The notes: generated by a model not told the origin, from the sequence alone. Counted from the stretch's first letter, positions 1 through 11,700 are shown. The stretch: DNA of 64,000 nt from Omphiscola glabra (GCA_964017045.1 OZ024799.1:33664236-33728235), one strand, 5' to 3'. Made by a program: numbers and translations.

Positions 1-277
1 ATGATCCTTGACAAATTGGTTTTAATGATTACGCGGCTTCTCCCTGGAAGTTTTTCCCCCCAAAAAATTTGGAGACGATTAGGATGGGGCGCTTCTCAAG
101 TCTATCCTAATATAATAAGCATGGCATGTATCTGTGTTCATCTTATTTATTTTCAATTGTCTTATCCGAGTATACTTAAACAGAAAAGATAAGTACATAT
201 TTATTATATATTTTGTAAGTATTACCTTTATGTGAGTATACTATCTTTGAAATATCTCTTGATATATCGCTAACCCG
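1..277. other. Unique AT-rich sequence, nothing recognised
   Basis: A short open frame covers the first 192 bases, but it has no recognisable domain and no splice or promoter context. I see no gene or repeat here. Confidence 0.5.
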
Positions 278-492
278 CTATCTCCCTTTCTTCCAATCTC
301 TATTTCTCTCTATCTTTGTCTCTCTCTCTCTCATTCTCTCCATCTCTTTCTCTCTCTCTCTCTATTTCTCTCTCTCTATTTCAATCACTCATTCGCTCAC
401 TCACTAATTAACTCTCTCTCTCATTAACAGTCACCCACTAATCCCTCTCTCTCTCTCTCTCTATTTATATCTCACTTCCTCTCTCACTCACA

Positions 493-524
<32 letters not shown>

Positions 525-526
525 TT
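278..526. repeat. CT-rich microsatellite tract
   Basis: Imperfect (CT)n and (TCTCTC)n runs broken by TATTT and CACTCA blocks. Polypyrimidine on the + strand. A simple-sequence tract with no coding potential. Confidence 0.9.
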
Positions 527-898
527 GTTCATTCCCGTCCCTCTTAAACTCCGAATTACTGCAGAGATCAAAACAGACGAATGATATACAGGTGGAAAAT
601 ATTGGCGATATTTATCATGAGTATTAAATGGCATGTTTAGGACTAGTAGAGATTTCCAATGAAGATCATGCATGAAGAACGTAGACACAACGTTCTACCC
701 TAATTAATCAATAATGGCAGCAGGAATTAATCTCAAGACACAAATAACGAAGACAATAAAATCAATAGACGCCGCCATCTTGTGACACGTTTTCAAAGGT
801 AAATAGCGTTTAGTAAATGTGGGTGGGCCACGAAGAAGTAGCTCACCTCCGGCGCTAAAATGTCAAGGTCAAAGAGCAAAAGGCTTGTTTTTTAATCT
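527..898. other. Unique sequence, nothing recognised
   Basis: Non-repetitive and of mixed composition. No exon-like frame with splice sites was seen on either strand. Confidence 0.5.
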
Positions 899-1019
899 CT
901 TACCCACAAGTTACATCCCTTGATGGGACCACTTCCAAACTTACCCACAAGTAACATCAGATGATGGGACCACTTCCAAACTTACTCACGAGTTACATCA
1001 GATGATGGGACCACTTAAA
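899..1019. repeat. Minisatellite, 41-bp unit, 3 copies
   Basis: Units begin at 899, 940 and 981 with CTTACCCACAAG or a close variant, and each contains GATGGGACCACTTCCAAA. The third copy is more diverged at its end. Confidence 0.85.
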
Positions 1020-1423
1020 AAACAAGTTAAATCAGATGCTCAAACCACACATCTGTTGACAGATTCTGGAGCAGCATCCAGTGTCAACTGTGGGGTGACA
1101 TCTCTTCAAATTTAGTAAAGAGAGTAATATGATAAAGTAAACTACCATTACTTGGGTTTTATAAGTAAGTTAATTATGGTTAAAATGAGTTCTAGTCAGT
1201 GGTATTACAATGAGAAGTTCATACTTCACGTGGAGACGGGTGGGGCGTGAAGGTCAGCTACATATTATCGACTATTTTAATGGTTGGAAGTGTCTCCGAG
1301 GAAACTTAGGGGCGCCCACATGGGGTTTGCCTCTTCGTGACTTGTCCACCCGAAGCAAAATCCCCGACCGACCGCATGACCCCTAACGCCACGGGAGTAG
1401 CAGTGTCTAACATGATTACTTGT
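1020..1423. other. Unique sequence, nothing recognised
   Basis: No gene or clear repeat. Composition rises in GC toward the dispersed repeat that starts at 1424. Confidence 0.4.
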
Positions 1424-1651
1424 TGCCGTTGATAGAAATGAGGCTTGGGTGGCGGCCAAAACACATGCCGATGATTTTAGCTACGCGGCCGTGAGAAAGC
1501 CGCTCCCTCCTAGACAACCGTTTCGTCGCAGCTCTCCGTCCCGACCGAAAGACTCACCGGGCGGTGCGTGGTGGTAACGCAACACCTTCCCTCCGGAGTG
1601 GAAGCAAACCCGCGTTGACCCTTGGGAGAGTGGACCACGAACGCTTTAAAC
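1424..1651. repeat. Dispersed GC-rich repeat, copy 1
   Basis: This stretch is strongly similar to 62938-63162. Both begin TGCCGTTGAT, share GAGGCTTGGGTGGCGGCC, ATGATTTTAGCTACGCGGCC and GTGAGAAAGCCGCTCC, and share CCGGAGTGGAAGCAAA near the end, closing with GCTTTAAAC. A minus-strand open frame (1510-1824, 104 residues) crosses it but matches no family I know. It is probably a transposable element fragment of unknown class. It has no terminal repeats that I can see. Confidence 0.75.
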
Positions 1652-1860
1652 GCTGCGTTATCGGTCGACCGGAAGTCCCCCGGGCCAGGGGGTAGGTTCC
1701 CGACGTGCCGCCGCACGGTCTGTCGGCGGGGAAACCCGGCGTCTGGCACATGTAGAGGTGTGCCGGGGGGCGGTATTAAGAGCTCTCCCTTGACGGCCCA
1801 CCGACGCCATCTCCTATGTGACAATGGTTGGGTGAGTCGGTGTTATCTACCATGAAGGAG
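1652..1860. other. GC-rich flank, possible extension of the dispersed repeat
   Basis: Unusually GC-rich for this window (for example CCCCCGGGCCAGGGG). It directly continues the dispersed repeat but is absent beside the second copy. It could be more of the same element, with the other copy truncated. Confidence 0.35.
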
Positions 1861-1894
1861 AACCGAATGAACCCAGAAGTGTTATCTATTTAAT

Positions 1895-2065
1895 TAACCT
1901 CTAACCTGACCGGCTTCTAATAACACTGACTTCTAATGTCACTGGCTTCTAATGACACTGACTTCTGTCACTGATAGCTAATGTCACCTAAAGAAAATGT
2001 CAACGACTTCTAATAACACCGAATATCTAAAGACCCTGACCTCCAATGTCACTAACTTCTTTGCT
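1895..2065. repeat. Degenerate short tandem repeat
   Basis: Imperfect copies of about 14-18 bases built from CTTCTAATGTCACTGA and ACTTCTAATAACAC. The unit length wanders, so this is an old or decaying array. Confidence 0.6.
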
Positions 2066-2366
2066 CACCGCCGACACTGAATTGTGTTTCATTGTCAAAC
2101 TGCTCTATAATTGTAAACGCACAATCGTTCATCTTGAAGCGAAGCCTGGATAAACGTCTATCTCAAGGATGATAAGCAACAACGCTACGTCACCCGTCAA
2201 CACAAATTACACCAAGATTAAACTTGGTATGAGTATGTTGTCTAATAAACCTATAATGGACAACATACAAGAAATTTCAAGCCACAAAGAGCAAAAACCT
2301 GAGCTTCTGTTGTTTATTTTAAATGTATATATATACTTTAAAAAAAAATCTTTTAATAAAAAAAGC

Positions 2367-3042
2367 GGTTGTTCACCTGCATCTCTAGGCTGTTCACCTG
2401 CATATCTTGGCTGTTCACCTGCATATCTTGGCTGTTCACCTGCATCTCGTGGCTGTTCACTTGCATATCTTGGCTGTTCACCTGCATATCTTGGCTGTTC
2501 ACCTGCATCTCGTGGCTGTTCACTTGCATATCTTGGCTGTTCACCTGCATCTCTTGGCTGTTCACCTGCATATCTTGGCTGTTCACCTGCATCTCTTGGC
2601 TGTTCACCTGCATCTCGTGGCTGTTCACCTGCATCTCTAGGCTGTTCACCTGCATCTCTAGGCTGTTCACCTGCATCTCTTGGCTGTTCACCTGCATCTC
2701 GTGGCTGTTCACCTGCATCTCTTGGCTGTTCACCTGCATATCTTGGCTGTTCACCTGCATATCTTGGCTGTTCACTTGCATATCTTGGCTGTTCACTTGC
2801 ATCTCGTGGCTGTTCACCTGCATATCTTGGCTGTTCACCTGCATCTCTTGGCTGTTCACCTGCATCTCGTGGCTGTTCACCTGCATCTCTTGGCTGTTCA
2901 CCTGCATATCTTGGCTGTTCACCTGCATATCTTGGCTGTTCACCTGCATATCTTGGCTGTTCACTTGCATCTCGTGGCTGTTCACCTGCATCTCTTGGCT
3001 GTTCACCTGCATCTCTTGGTTGTTCACCTGCATCTCTTGTCA
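2367..3042. repeat. Minisatellite, 21-bp unit, ~32 copies
   Basis: Unit TGTTCACCTGCATCTCTTGG plus one C, with variants CATATCTT and CATCTCGT. The 21-base unit is seven codons and lacks stops in most frames, so several frames stay open at once (CSPASLG, VHLHLLA, FTCISWL on +; DAGEQPR, MQVNSQE on -). Simultaneous openness in five frames argues that these are not selected proteins. Confidence 0.97.
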
Positions 3043-3404
3043 GTGATATTTCATTCTTCATCGTCAGTATTTATTCATGCCGTTAAACAGCAGTGTCCGT
3101 AATCAGGCTCGCACACGACATCACCGATCGACGCATGCTCCCTCCCATCGTTTATTATTTATCAAAGTCGTATATCGCTGCTGTCTAACCGCTGCCAATA
3201 ATGCCACAGTCCAAACAGAAAGTGGTTAATGATGTATGTCACAAAAATTAAAGCATCGACAAACCAGGGTTGTCTGTGATGAGCAAGCGATAGTGGACGG
3301 ATAATGAGAAATGTAAGAGTCAAGTGCCAAAAGAAGTCAAAAGTTTCACATTTAGCATCTTATACGGCAAAGTGTTAAACATGCTCTTTAGTATTAACTG
3401 CTCT
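3043..3404. other. Unique sequence between two arrays
   Basis: No coding or repeat structure recognised. Confidence 0.5.
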
Positions 3405-4077
3405 CATTAGCAACTACCAACAAGTGATAGCTAACATTGCTCATTAGCCACCACCAAGTGATAGCTAACCTTGCGCATTAGACACCACCAAGTGATAGCG
3501 TTACCCTTGCTCATTAGCCACCACCAAGTGATAGAGTTAACCTTGCTCATTAGCCACCACCAAGTGTCAGCGTTAACCTTGCTCATTAGCCACCACCGGG
3601 TGATAGTGTTAACCTTGCTCATTAGCCACCACCAAGTGATAGTGTTAACCTTGCTCATTGGCCACCACCCAGTGATAGTGATAAACATGCTCATTAGTCA
3701 CCACCAAGTAATAATGTTAACCTTGCTCATTAGCCACCACCAAGTGATAGTGTTAAACATGCTCATTAGCCAAAACCAAGTGATAATGTTAACCTTGCTC
3801 ATTAGCCACCACCAAGTGATAATGTTAACCTTGCTCATTAGCAACCACCAAGTGATAGCGTTACCCTTGCTCATTAGCCACCACCAGGTGATAGTGTTAA
3901 CCTTGCTCATTAGCCACCACCTAACGCTGATAGCGTTAACCTTGCTCATTAGCCACCACCAGGTGATAATGTTAAACTTGCTCAATAGACACCACCAGGT
4001 GATAGTGTTAAACTTGCTCATTAGCCACCATCAGGTGATAGCGTTAACCTTGCTCATTAACCACCACCAAGTGAAGT
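3405..4077. repeat. Minisatellite, 36-bp unit, ~18-19 copies
   Basis: Each unit contains GCTCATTAGCCACCACCAAG, then TGATAGTGTTAACCTT. Variants alter the TGATAG/TGATAATG part. The unit is divisible by three and so leaves frames open on both strands; no real gene. Confidence 0.95.
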
Positions 4078-4127
4078 CAATGTAAAAAATTAGATTTAAA
4101 ATCCAAACTTCAAATAACTCTTCTTTA

Positions 4128-4372
4128 GTATTCTTGACATTTGTTCTCAACACACCTCCAGTCTGGTGATATTTGTTCTCAACACACCTCCAGTCTGGTG
4201 ACATTTGTTCTCAACACACCTCCAGTCTGGTGACATTTGTTCTCAACACACCTCCAGTCTGGTGACATTTGTTCTCAACACACCTCCAGTCTGGTGACAT
4301 TTGTTCTCAACACACCTCCAGTCTGGTGACATTTGTTCTCAACACACCGCCAGTCTGGTGACATTTGCCGCC
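4128..4372. repeat. Minisatellite, 32-bp unit, ~7 copies
   Basis: Units contain CACACCTCCAGTCTGGTGAC and ATTTGTTCTCAA. Copies are nearly identical except the last, which ends in GCCGCCAACAACC. Confidence 0.93.
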
Positions 4373-4542
4373 AACAACCCCCCACTCCAGGTGAAGCATC
4401 CATCACGCCCGACCCAACTCTAAAGTATTCTATACATATTTTCGAACTCAACAACAACAAAAATGCTCATACAAAATGTTTATCATTTCTCTAAGCTCAG
4501 ACTGGAGCTAAGTCCATCTTACTTTAATGTAAGGGGATTAAT

Positions 4543-4990
4543 ATGAACTGGAATTTATATGAACTGGAATTTATATGAACTGGAATTTATATGAACTGGA
4601 ATTTATATGAACTGGAATTTATATGAACTGGAATTTATATGAACTGGAATTTATATGAACTGGAATTTATATGAACTGGAATTTATATGAACTGGAATTT
4701 ATATGAACTGGAATTTATACGAACTGGAATTTATATGAACTGGAATTTATATGAACTGGAATTTATATGAACTGGAATTTATATGAACTGGAATTTATAT
4801 GAACTGGAATTTATACGAACTGGAATTTATATGAACTGGAATTTATATGAACTGGAATTTATATGAACTGGGACTGATTTGAATGGAGACTGATATGAAT
4901 TGGGATTGATATGAATCGGGATTGATATGAACGGGGATTGATATGAACTGAGATTGATATGAACTGGGTTTGAAATGAACAGGGATTAAA
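4543..4990. repeat. Minisatellite, 18-bp unit, ~18 near-identical then diverged copies
   Basis: Unit ATATGAACTGGAATTTAT is repeated almost without change to about 4868. It then grades into diverged units (GGGATTGATATGAAC) up to about 4990. Homogeneous on one side and decayed on the other. Confidence 0.95.
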
Positions 4991-5084
4991 ATGAACGGGG
5001 CATTTCAATAGGCAACTGTGTGCATTCTACCTTCCCCAATACATTTTTACTCCCACTCTTCAAAATCATTCTGACACATCCTCT

Positions 5085-5537
5085 TACTCCTTCCTATGAC
5101 ACTTTTCTCTAAAACCTTACTCTGACACCTTACTCTGACACCTTGCTCTGACACCTTACCCTGACACCTTACTCTGACACCTTACTCTGACACCTTACTC
5201 TGACACCTTACTCTGACACCTTACCCTGACACCTTACTCTGACAACTTACTTTGACAACTTACTCTGACACTTTTCTCTGACACTTTTCTCTGACAACTT
5301 ACTCTGACACCTTTTCTGTGACACCTTACTCTGACACCTTACTCTGATACTTTACTCGTACACCTTACTCTGACACCTTACTCTGACACTTTACTCTGAC
5401 ACCTTACTCTGACACCTTTTCTGTGACACCTTAACACCTTACTCTGACACCTTACTCTGACACCTTACTCTGACAATTTACTCTGTCACCTTACTCTGAC
5501 ACCTTACTCTGACACCTTACTCTGACACCTTTCTCTG
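5085..5537. repeat. Minisatellite, 13-bp unit, ~33 copies
   Basis: Unit TCTGACACCTTAC with variants (TTTTCT, AACTTAC, ATACTTTAC). Some units have lost or gained bases. Confidence 0.93.
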
Positions 5538-6045
5538 AATGCTTCAATATAAATCCAAACATAGTAATATGGGAATAAATCGTAGTCCAGTCAATCATTA
5601 TTATTTCCTTTTTTAAGCATCAAGAAAAAAGAGAAGATGGCTAAAACGATTGAAGAAAAAAAACAGTTGGGATGACCGCTTCCGGTCAATTTGATTTCTA
5701 CCAGAAACCGAGCATTTTCTGAGGTTCTCTCTGGCAGAGTGATCGCGCGCCTTTAGAAGCCATCATTAGTTCCTATTGATAAAACATCCGGACATCTTTG
5801 ATGACGTGGATCAATGCGTGCTATAAGGCAGGCCGCGATATAATGTGAGCGCATATTTGGGATACAGCCTTTGATCATGGTGAGAGACGGCGGATACAAA
5901 AGTATAATGCAACGAAGGGGGGAAAAATGTAATTTGACTTCAAATCTAATACTCAACTGTACAACCTCCAAACGAGTCACTATACCTCTATCCACTTTCA
6001 CTTCTACACCAACTAGGTAGTGTTTTTTTATAGAATTTAACAAAG
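5538..6045. other. Unique sequence, nothing recognised
   Basis: A 96-codon open frame lies on the minus strand (5753-6043), but it shows no domain, no splice context and no compositional sign of coding. Confidence 0.5.
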
Positions 6046-6790
6046 AATGAAAAACAGGGCACCATGACGTGGGTCAGTGTTACTTAAACAGTGCACCATG
6101 ACGCGGGTCAGTGTTACTTAAACAAGGCACCACGACGTGGGTCAGTGTTACTTAAACAGTGCACCATGACGTGGGTCAGTGTTACTTAAACAGTGCACCA
6201 TGACGCGGGTCAGTGTTACTTAAACAAGGCACCATGACGCGGGTCAGTGTTACTTAAACAGTGCACCATGACGCGGGTCAATGTTACTTAAACAGTGCAC
6301 CATGACGCGGGTCAGTGTTACTTAAACAAGGCACCATGACGTGGGTCAGTGTTACTTAAACAATGCACCATGACGTGGGTCAGTGTTATTTAAACAGTGC
6401 ACCATGACGTGGGTCAGTGTTACTTAAACAGTGCACCATGACGTGGGTCAGTGTTACTTAAACAGTGCACCATGACGTGGATCAGTGTTACTTAAACAGT
6501 GTATCATGACGTGGTTCAGTGTTACTTAAACAGTGCACCATGACGCGGGTCAGTGTTACTTAAACAAGGCACCATGACGTGGGTCAGTGTTACTTAAACA
6601 ATGCACCATGACGTGGGTCAGTGTTACTTAAACAGTGCACCATGACGCGGGTCAGTGTTACTTAAACAGTGCACCATGACGTGGGTCAGTGTTACTTAAA
6701 CAGTGCATCATGACGTGGGTAAGTGTTACTTAAACAGTGCATCATGACGCGTTCAGTGTTACTTAAACAGTGCACCATGACGCGTTCAGT
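6046..6790. repeat. Minisatellite, 34-bp unit, ~21 copies
   Basis: Each unit contains GTGCACCATGACGTGGGTCA and GTGTTACTTAAACA. The main variation is ACGTGG versus ACGCGG and AGTGCACC versus AAGGCACC, in a mosaic pattern that suggests unequal exchange inside the array. Confidence 0.96.
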
Positions 6791-7126
6791 TTCCCTTGAT
6801 CAAAGTTGTCCAGGCTAATTTCTTGGTATCTCAGCCCATGAAATAATTGCTGCTCGCCTGTTCAAGTATCGAACTTGAAGTTATTGAAATAAAACCTAAG
6901 CCGGAGAATTTCAGTTAAGCAGTCACAGGCTTATGAGACCCTTTGATGCCAACAAGTTTGAGCTTACAAATTGAAGCATTATAATTATTTCACAATACGT
7001 CTTTGCGTGTTTTGTAATTACAATTCCCCTTTCATGTGGCTTTCGATTTCCCGCTTGCTGAAAGGTTGTGGCTGCTGGCGTAATGAATGTAGGTAGGTTT
7101 ATGGAAGTGGCCTATTTAATCAAACC

Positions 7127-7127
<1 letters not shown>
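6791..7127. other. Unique sequence, nothing recognised
   Basis: No gene or repeat recognised before the poly-T tract. Confidence 0.45.
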
Positions 7128-7176
<49 letters not shown>

Positions 7177-7202
7177 TTGTTTTTGTTGTTGTTGTTGTTG
7201 TT
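7128..7202. repeat. Poly-T tract followed by (GTT)n
   Basis: About 48 consecutive T, then TGTTGTTTTTG and GTTGTTGTT. It could be the reverse-oriented A-tail of a retroposed copy or simple slippage. No target duplication was identified. Confidence 0.9.
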
Positions 7203-7854
7203 TACTCGTTTGTGTGTGCGTGGGTTTAAACTAGATTTCTATTACACAAGTTTTATTTATATTCAATAGTGTAAAGCTTATGCTTGTCTACTTGTACCAG
7301 ACCAACTCCGGAGTCGTAGAACAGAGCGTATGAATACAGAAAACAATATGTTTTCATCACGCCACCGTTGATGTCCATGGTTGAGATATGTAGTCCATTT
7401 GAAAGAGTGTAGATCTTGTAATGGTCCTCTATTCCAATAGAACGTGGGTATTTTTGGGGATTCCTGGCATTGTTGGGGGTCGGGGGGGGGGGGGGTGGTG
7501 TTTATGATTTAAAAAAACAGAATGCAAAGATCGGAGGGAAGAAGCTGTACAAATGAGAGAAAATTAGATTAGCTGGGAATGGGATTGTGTGCGGCGGGGG
7601 GGGGGGGGGGGATTTTGGAGTGTCTGACTACAGTAACTTGTGTAAAGAACTAAGATTGAGGCGTTGGGCCGCGAGGCATTACATAGATGTCCAGCTTTGG
7701 GGTGAGTGGTGTCTTGTCCAATGGTTCTCAAAATTATTGACATTTGTTCTTGTTGGTATTTGAAACAGTTGAAATATTTCGGTCAAAACCTTGCAGACAT
7801 ATTTATTAAAAATCAAAACTTATACATTCTGACCTAACGTTAGTAACAATAGTA
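7203..7854. other. Unique sequence with two poly-G runs
   Basis: Contains runs of more than ten G near 7482-7495 and 7596-7610. No coding exon recognised. Confidence 0.5.
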
Positions 7855-7924
7855 ACAAATGACAAACAAATGACAAACAAATGACAAACAAATGACAAAC
7901 AAATGACAAACAAATGACAAACAG
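7855..7924. repeat. Minisatellite, 11-bp unit, 6 copies
   Basis: Unit AAATGACAAAC in near-perfect tandem. Confidence 0.93.
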
Positions 7925-8085
7925 TCCTGGTACCTTTCAGCGAAACAACTTTTCTTTTATAACATTTTGATATTATTAAACGACGCTGGTACTTTCGAGC
8001 GAATCAAATTTTCTATCATTTTTCTATCATTAAACAACTCTGGTACCTTCGAGCGAATCAATTTTTATAACATTTTCCTATCATT
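7925..8085. repeat. Imperfect ~60-65-bp tandem repeat, 3 copies
   Basis: Three units each contain CTGGTACCTTCGAGCGAA or a variant, and TATAACATTTT or TATCATT. It lies between the 11-bp and 27-bp arrays. Confidence 0.65.
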
Positions 8086-8189
8086 GCGATTTTTCATTTA
8101 TAGCAAATCTAATTTGAAAAATCTATTCAAAAATCCATTCGAAAAAAACTGTTCCGTCGAAGAAATGTCCGTGCAAGTTGTAGCAATGT

Positions 8190-8716
8190 TTACTGACCTC
8201 TATGTTGTGGCAATGTTTACTGACCACTATGCTGTGGCAATGTTTACTGAACGCTATGTGGTGGCAATGTTTACTGACCGCTATGTTGTGGCAAGGTTTA
8301 CTGACCGCTATGTTGTGGCAAGTTTTACTGACCGCTATGTTGTGCAAGTTTTACTGACCGCTATGTTGTGGCAAGTTTTACTGACCGCTATGTTGTGGCA
8401 AGTTTTACTGACCGCTATGTTGTGGCAAGTTTTACTGACCGCTATGTTGTGACAATGTTCACTGACCGCTATGCTGTGGCAAGTTTTACTGACCGCTATG
8501 TTGTGGCAAGTTTTACTGACCGCTATGTTTTGGCAATGTTTACTGACCGCTATGCTGTGGCAAGTTTTACTGACCGCTATGTTGTTGCAAGTTTTACTGA
8601 CCGCTATGTTGTGGCAATGTTTACTGACTGCTATGTTGTGGCAAGTTTTACTGACCGCTATATTGTGGCAATGTTTACTGACCGCTATGTTGTGGCAAGT
8701 TTTACTGACCGCTCTG
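8190..8716. repeat. Minisatellite, 27-bp unit, ~19-20 copies
   Basis: Each unit holds TTTACTGACCGCTATGTTGT and GGCAAG or GGCAATG. One copy has lost a base near 8343, which switches the open frame. Nine-codon periodicity makes both strands look open. Confidence 0.95.
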
Positions 8717-9212
8717 CAGAATTTAAAGAAGAACATATTTTGATATTATGATTGCCATAGTTATTAGATATTTGTTTTTAAGAAATCAAGAAGTAAATAT
8801 CAAAAATGAAAATAGTGACAGAAAAGCGTGAACCTTGGTAGACTCCATCATATCATTCAAATCATGCAAGGCCAGCTGCCGGGAAACATTTCTGCTCATT
8901 AAAGTTAGGTAACAGATCAAATATAACAGACCAACGTCTCAACAAAACAAAACAAAAAACTTCACCTCCGCAGCCCTGGTATCTAGAGCGACCCGCACCA
9001 GAACCACTGCCTCAGGTTGTACTGATCGATAGCATGCAGACCCCCCAGTTATCTAATCGTCGATGGCGTTACATTTACGTCGACGGTGTCTCGACACCAA
9101 TGCCAAGGAAATGTCTATTTTCTTGAAAACTCACCAGCAGGTTTGTGTAGTTTGGTGTTGAAATGTCTTAACTCTTAAGACATCACTTTGGCTGCTAAAC
9201 AAATCCAAATAC
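8717..9212. other. Unique sequence, nothing recognised
   Basis: Non-repetitive. No coding exon seen. Confidence 0.45.
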
Positions 9213-9504
9213 GGAAATTTGATCGAAAGAAATTTGGTCGACGGAAAATTGATCGACGGAAATTTGCTCGAACGGAAATTTGGTCGAATCGTTTTTTTTA
9301 TTTATACGTTAAAATTTTGCGTCAAATTTCTGTTTGAACGCATTATTTTGTTTTACTATATAGTATAGTGCGTTCAAAAAGAAATTTGACGAAAATTTTA
9401 ACGTCTCGACTGAAAAAAAGATTCGACCAAATTTCCGTTCGATCAAATTACCGTCGATCAATTTTCCGTCGACCAAATTTCTTTCGATCAAATTTCCGGT
9501 AACC
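9213..9504. mobile_element. Fold-back MITE with long inverted repeats, copy 1 (full length)
   Basis: The left arm starts GGAAATTTGATCGAAAGAAA, and the right arm ends with its reverse complement followed by GGTAACC. The arms are over 120 bases long. They are built from degenerate ~16-base subunits (GGAAATTTGATCGA, GGTCGACGGAAAATT), and the centre is the palindrome-like ACTATATAGTATAGT. It has no coding capacity. Three relatives occur at 19373, 37566 and 44707. The transposase superfamily is unknown to me. Confidence 0.9.
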
Positions 9505-9775
9505 AAAGAAATCGTGCCTTTCCATTTAAATTTCACTCGTTTCCTACGCAGAGACTCTTTAAACTTTATTTTTCATTCCAAGATCGGACAAACATTTCGA
9601 GACAATAAAATGGTATGATATTTTAAATCTGCAGAATTCAATTGGATGCGTCCCGGTTAAAAAGCCTTTTTGGTGTGTCCTTTAGGTGCATAAACACGTC
9701 ACTCAATGTTTCAAATGCCATCGCCGAGTTGACACATCGCTAAAGCGTCTCTAAGTTCAGTCTGACATATGAGAG
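9505..9775. other. Unique sequence, nothing recognised
   Basis: No gene or repeat recognised. Confidence 0.4.
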
Positions 9776-9934
9776 CTACACTGATCGTCCACCGTGATAT
9801 AGGAAGAGATACGCTGATAGTTCACGATGATATACGAGGAGATACACTGAGAGCTCACAATGATATATCAATAGATACACTGAGATCTCACAATGATATA
9901 TGAAGAGAAAAGCTGAGAGCTCACTATGATATTG
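9776..9934. repeat. Diverged minisatellite, 33-bp unit, ~5 copies
   Basis: CTGA-starting units lie at 9781, 9814, 9847, 9880 and 9913. Each contains GAGAGCTCACAATGATATAT or a diverged form, then GAAGAGATACA. Confidence 0.85.
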
Positions 9935-11020
9935 AGTTCTTTCTTACTGAAACTTGTTTTTACGTTTTCTTCCATAATGACGTTGGGGGGGGGTTCCTTC
10001 TCCAGGCGTGGCTCTCCCGTAAAGGTTGTTCTCAATAAGCGTCAACTCAACACACACACACACGTACGAGCACAATGAACAATATCAGCTCAATAACGCT
10101 TAGAAAATATACACTTACTTAAAGAAAAATTCATTCCATTTTCTGACCCTGACATTTCAGTGGCAGCGTATGTCATCGATACACCACATCTATTTGTATA
10201 TATATATATATATATCACCTCTATACTATACTCCCATTGGACAGATCCCAATCCATTTTTTCTCCTAAATTAACACGGGACAGACCCTAACCACTCTGTC
10301 CTGTATTACACTGACTGTAAATCATCTATATCCTATCTATTTATAGTAAGCATCCTAACTCTTTATCCTATAATTAAAAGGAACTAGCCCAGGCTTTCAT
10401 CTCCTATCCTCTGATCCCATTCGCTGTTGTGCTAACACGCGACATCTTAATACTTGTAGGCCCTATCCCGAACAACGTCATTGAAGAACTTACATCTATG
10501 ACAATCTAATTGAAATACTAAATGAAATCCTAAAAGACTTTCCCCAAACACCGACTTCAATAGTCGAATAAAGTTCTTAATTTCATCAAGTTTTTTCCCC
10601 TCGTTTTAAACACGATAAGTAGAGAGCTGCAACAAGTAAGAAATGGCTGACTTATCTCCGAAAATAGAATTCTACCATCGATCCGCCTCTGTTTCTTGTC
10701 GGAAATCCGATTTTTACGAAAGCCATTTCCGTATAATTTTCCCGTCTCAAGTGGAAGCCAAAATAATATAATTATCTTTTCTGCCCTAAGACGCGTACGA
10801 AAATAACGGGCCGCCGGTTGGCTCTCTACAATATACGAAACTATTTAACTTTTTTAAAAAAAAGAAACATGTCCGATGTCGTAAAGCTTTTGTTTCAAGG
10901 TGCGTGCTTGTAAATCATGTTTTTTACAAAACAATTAAATGTCACTCGTGGTTTTGTCGTTTCACAAGTGATATTTTAGCAAAACAAGAATTAAAATGAA
11001 TCACGTGAGACTTGAATGGC
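9935..11020. other. Unique sequence with small (CA)n and (TA)n runs
   Basis: A poly-G run near 9986, a (CA)n near 10052 and a (TA)n near 10197-10215. Otherwise no gene or array recognised over about 1 kb. Confidence 0.5.
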
Positions 11021-11130
11021 GAACAAAAACATTTGATGAAATAGCAGATCTTGAACAAAAATAGTTGATGAGATAGCAGATCTTGAACAAAAATATTTGA
11101 TGAAAGAGCAGATTTTGAACAAAATAATTC
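11021..11130. repeat. Minisatellite, 32-bp unit, ~3.3 copies
   Basis: Units begin GAACAAAAA at 11021, 11053 and 11085, and contain TTGATGAAATAGCAGATCTT. Confidence 0.85.
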
Positions 11131-11513
11131 GTTTCAAGGAGAAGGAAATTACTTTTGTAACGTCTGTCTACTTCAGACGCTCAGGGCTTCAACTTTTTAA
11201 GACTCAAAACAACTTCCTCATACCCTAGACCAAGGCTTCTTAAGCAAGGGTTCCTGCACCCCAGGGAAGCGGGAAGTAGGGTCAGGCGGTGCGGGAACAC
11301 ACATAAATTCCTGTTATACAAGGTCTATTTATCAGATTTCAAAACAAAGTAACTGAAGGTTGAAAAGTGTTCAAAGAGCTTTATTTTAGCCAACTATTAA
11401 TTTAGCTTTGAAGCAGTTAGTATGTATGTGTGATGTATGTGTGATGTATATATCATATATCACTGATAGGGACAACATTAAGCCATGCAAGCGTGTCAAA
11501 GGTCAACCAAACA
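11131..11513. other. Unique sequence, nothing recognised
   Basis: No gene or repeat recognised. Confidence 0.45.
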
Positions 11514-11700
11514 CGGTTTGGGAATGACGGTTTAGGAATGACAGTTTGGGAATGAAGATTTGTGAATGACGGTTTTGGGAATGACGATTTTGGGCAAGAA
11601 GGTTTGTGAATGACGGTTTTGGGAATGAAGGTTTGGGAATGACAGTTTTGAGAATGAAGGTTTGGGAAAGACGTTTTGGGAATGACGGTTTGGCAATGCT
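11514..11700. repeat. Degenerate minisatellite, ~15-17-bp unit
   Basis: Repeats of GGGAATGACGGTTT and GAATGAAGGTTT with uneven spacing; about eleven copies. Confidence 0.85.

Noticed and set aside
1510..1824. 104-codon minus-strand frame as a host gene
   Set aside because: It lies on the dispersed repeat. The second copy does not preserve the frame, so it is at best transposon-derived.
2369..3046. Long open frames in both strands of the 21-bp array as a repetitive protein gene
   Set aside because: Five frames are open at once, which follows from a stop-free 21-base unit. No start context, splice sites or flanking coding sequence.
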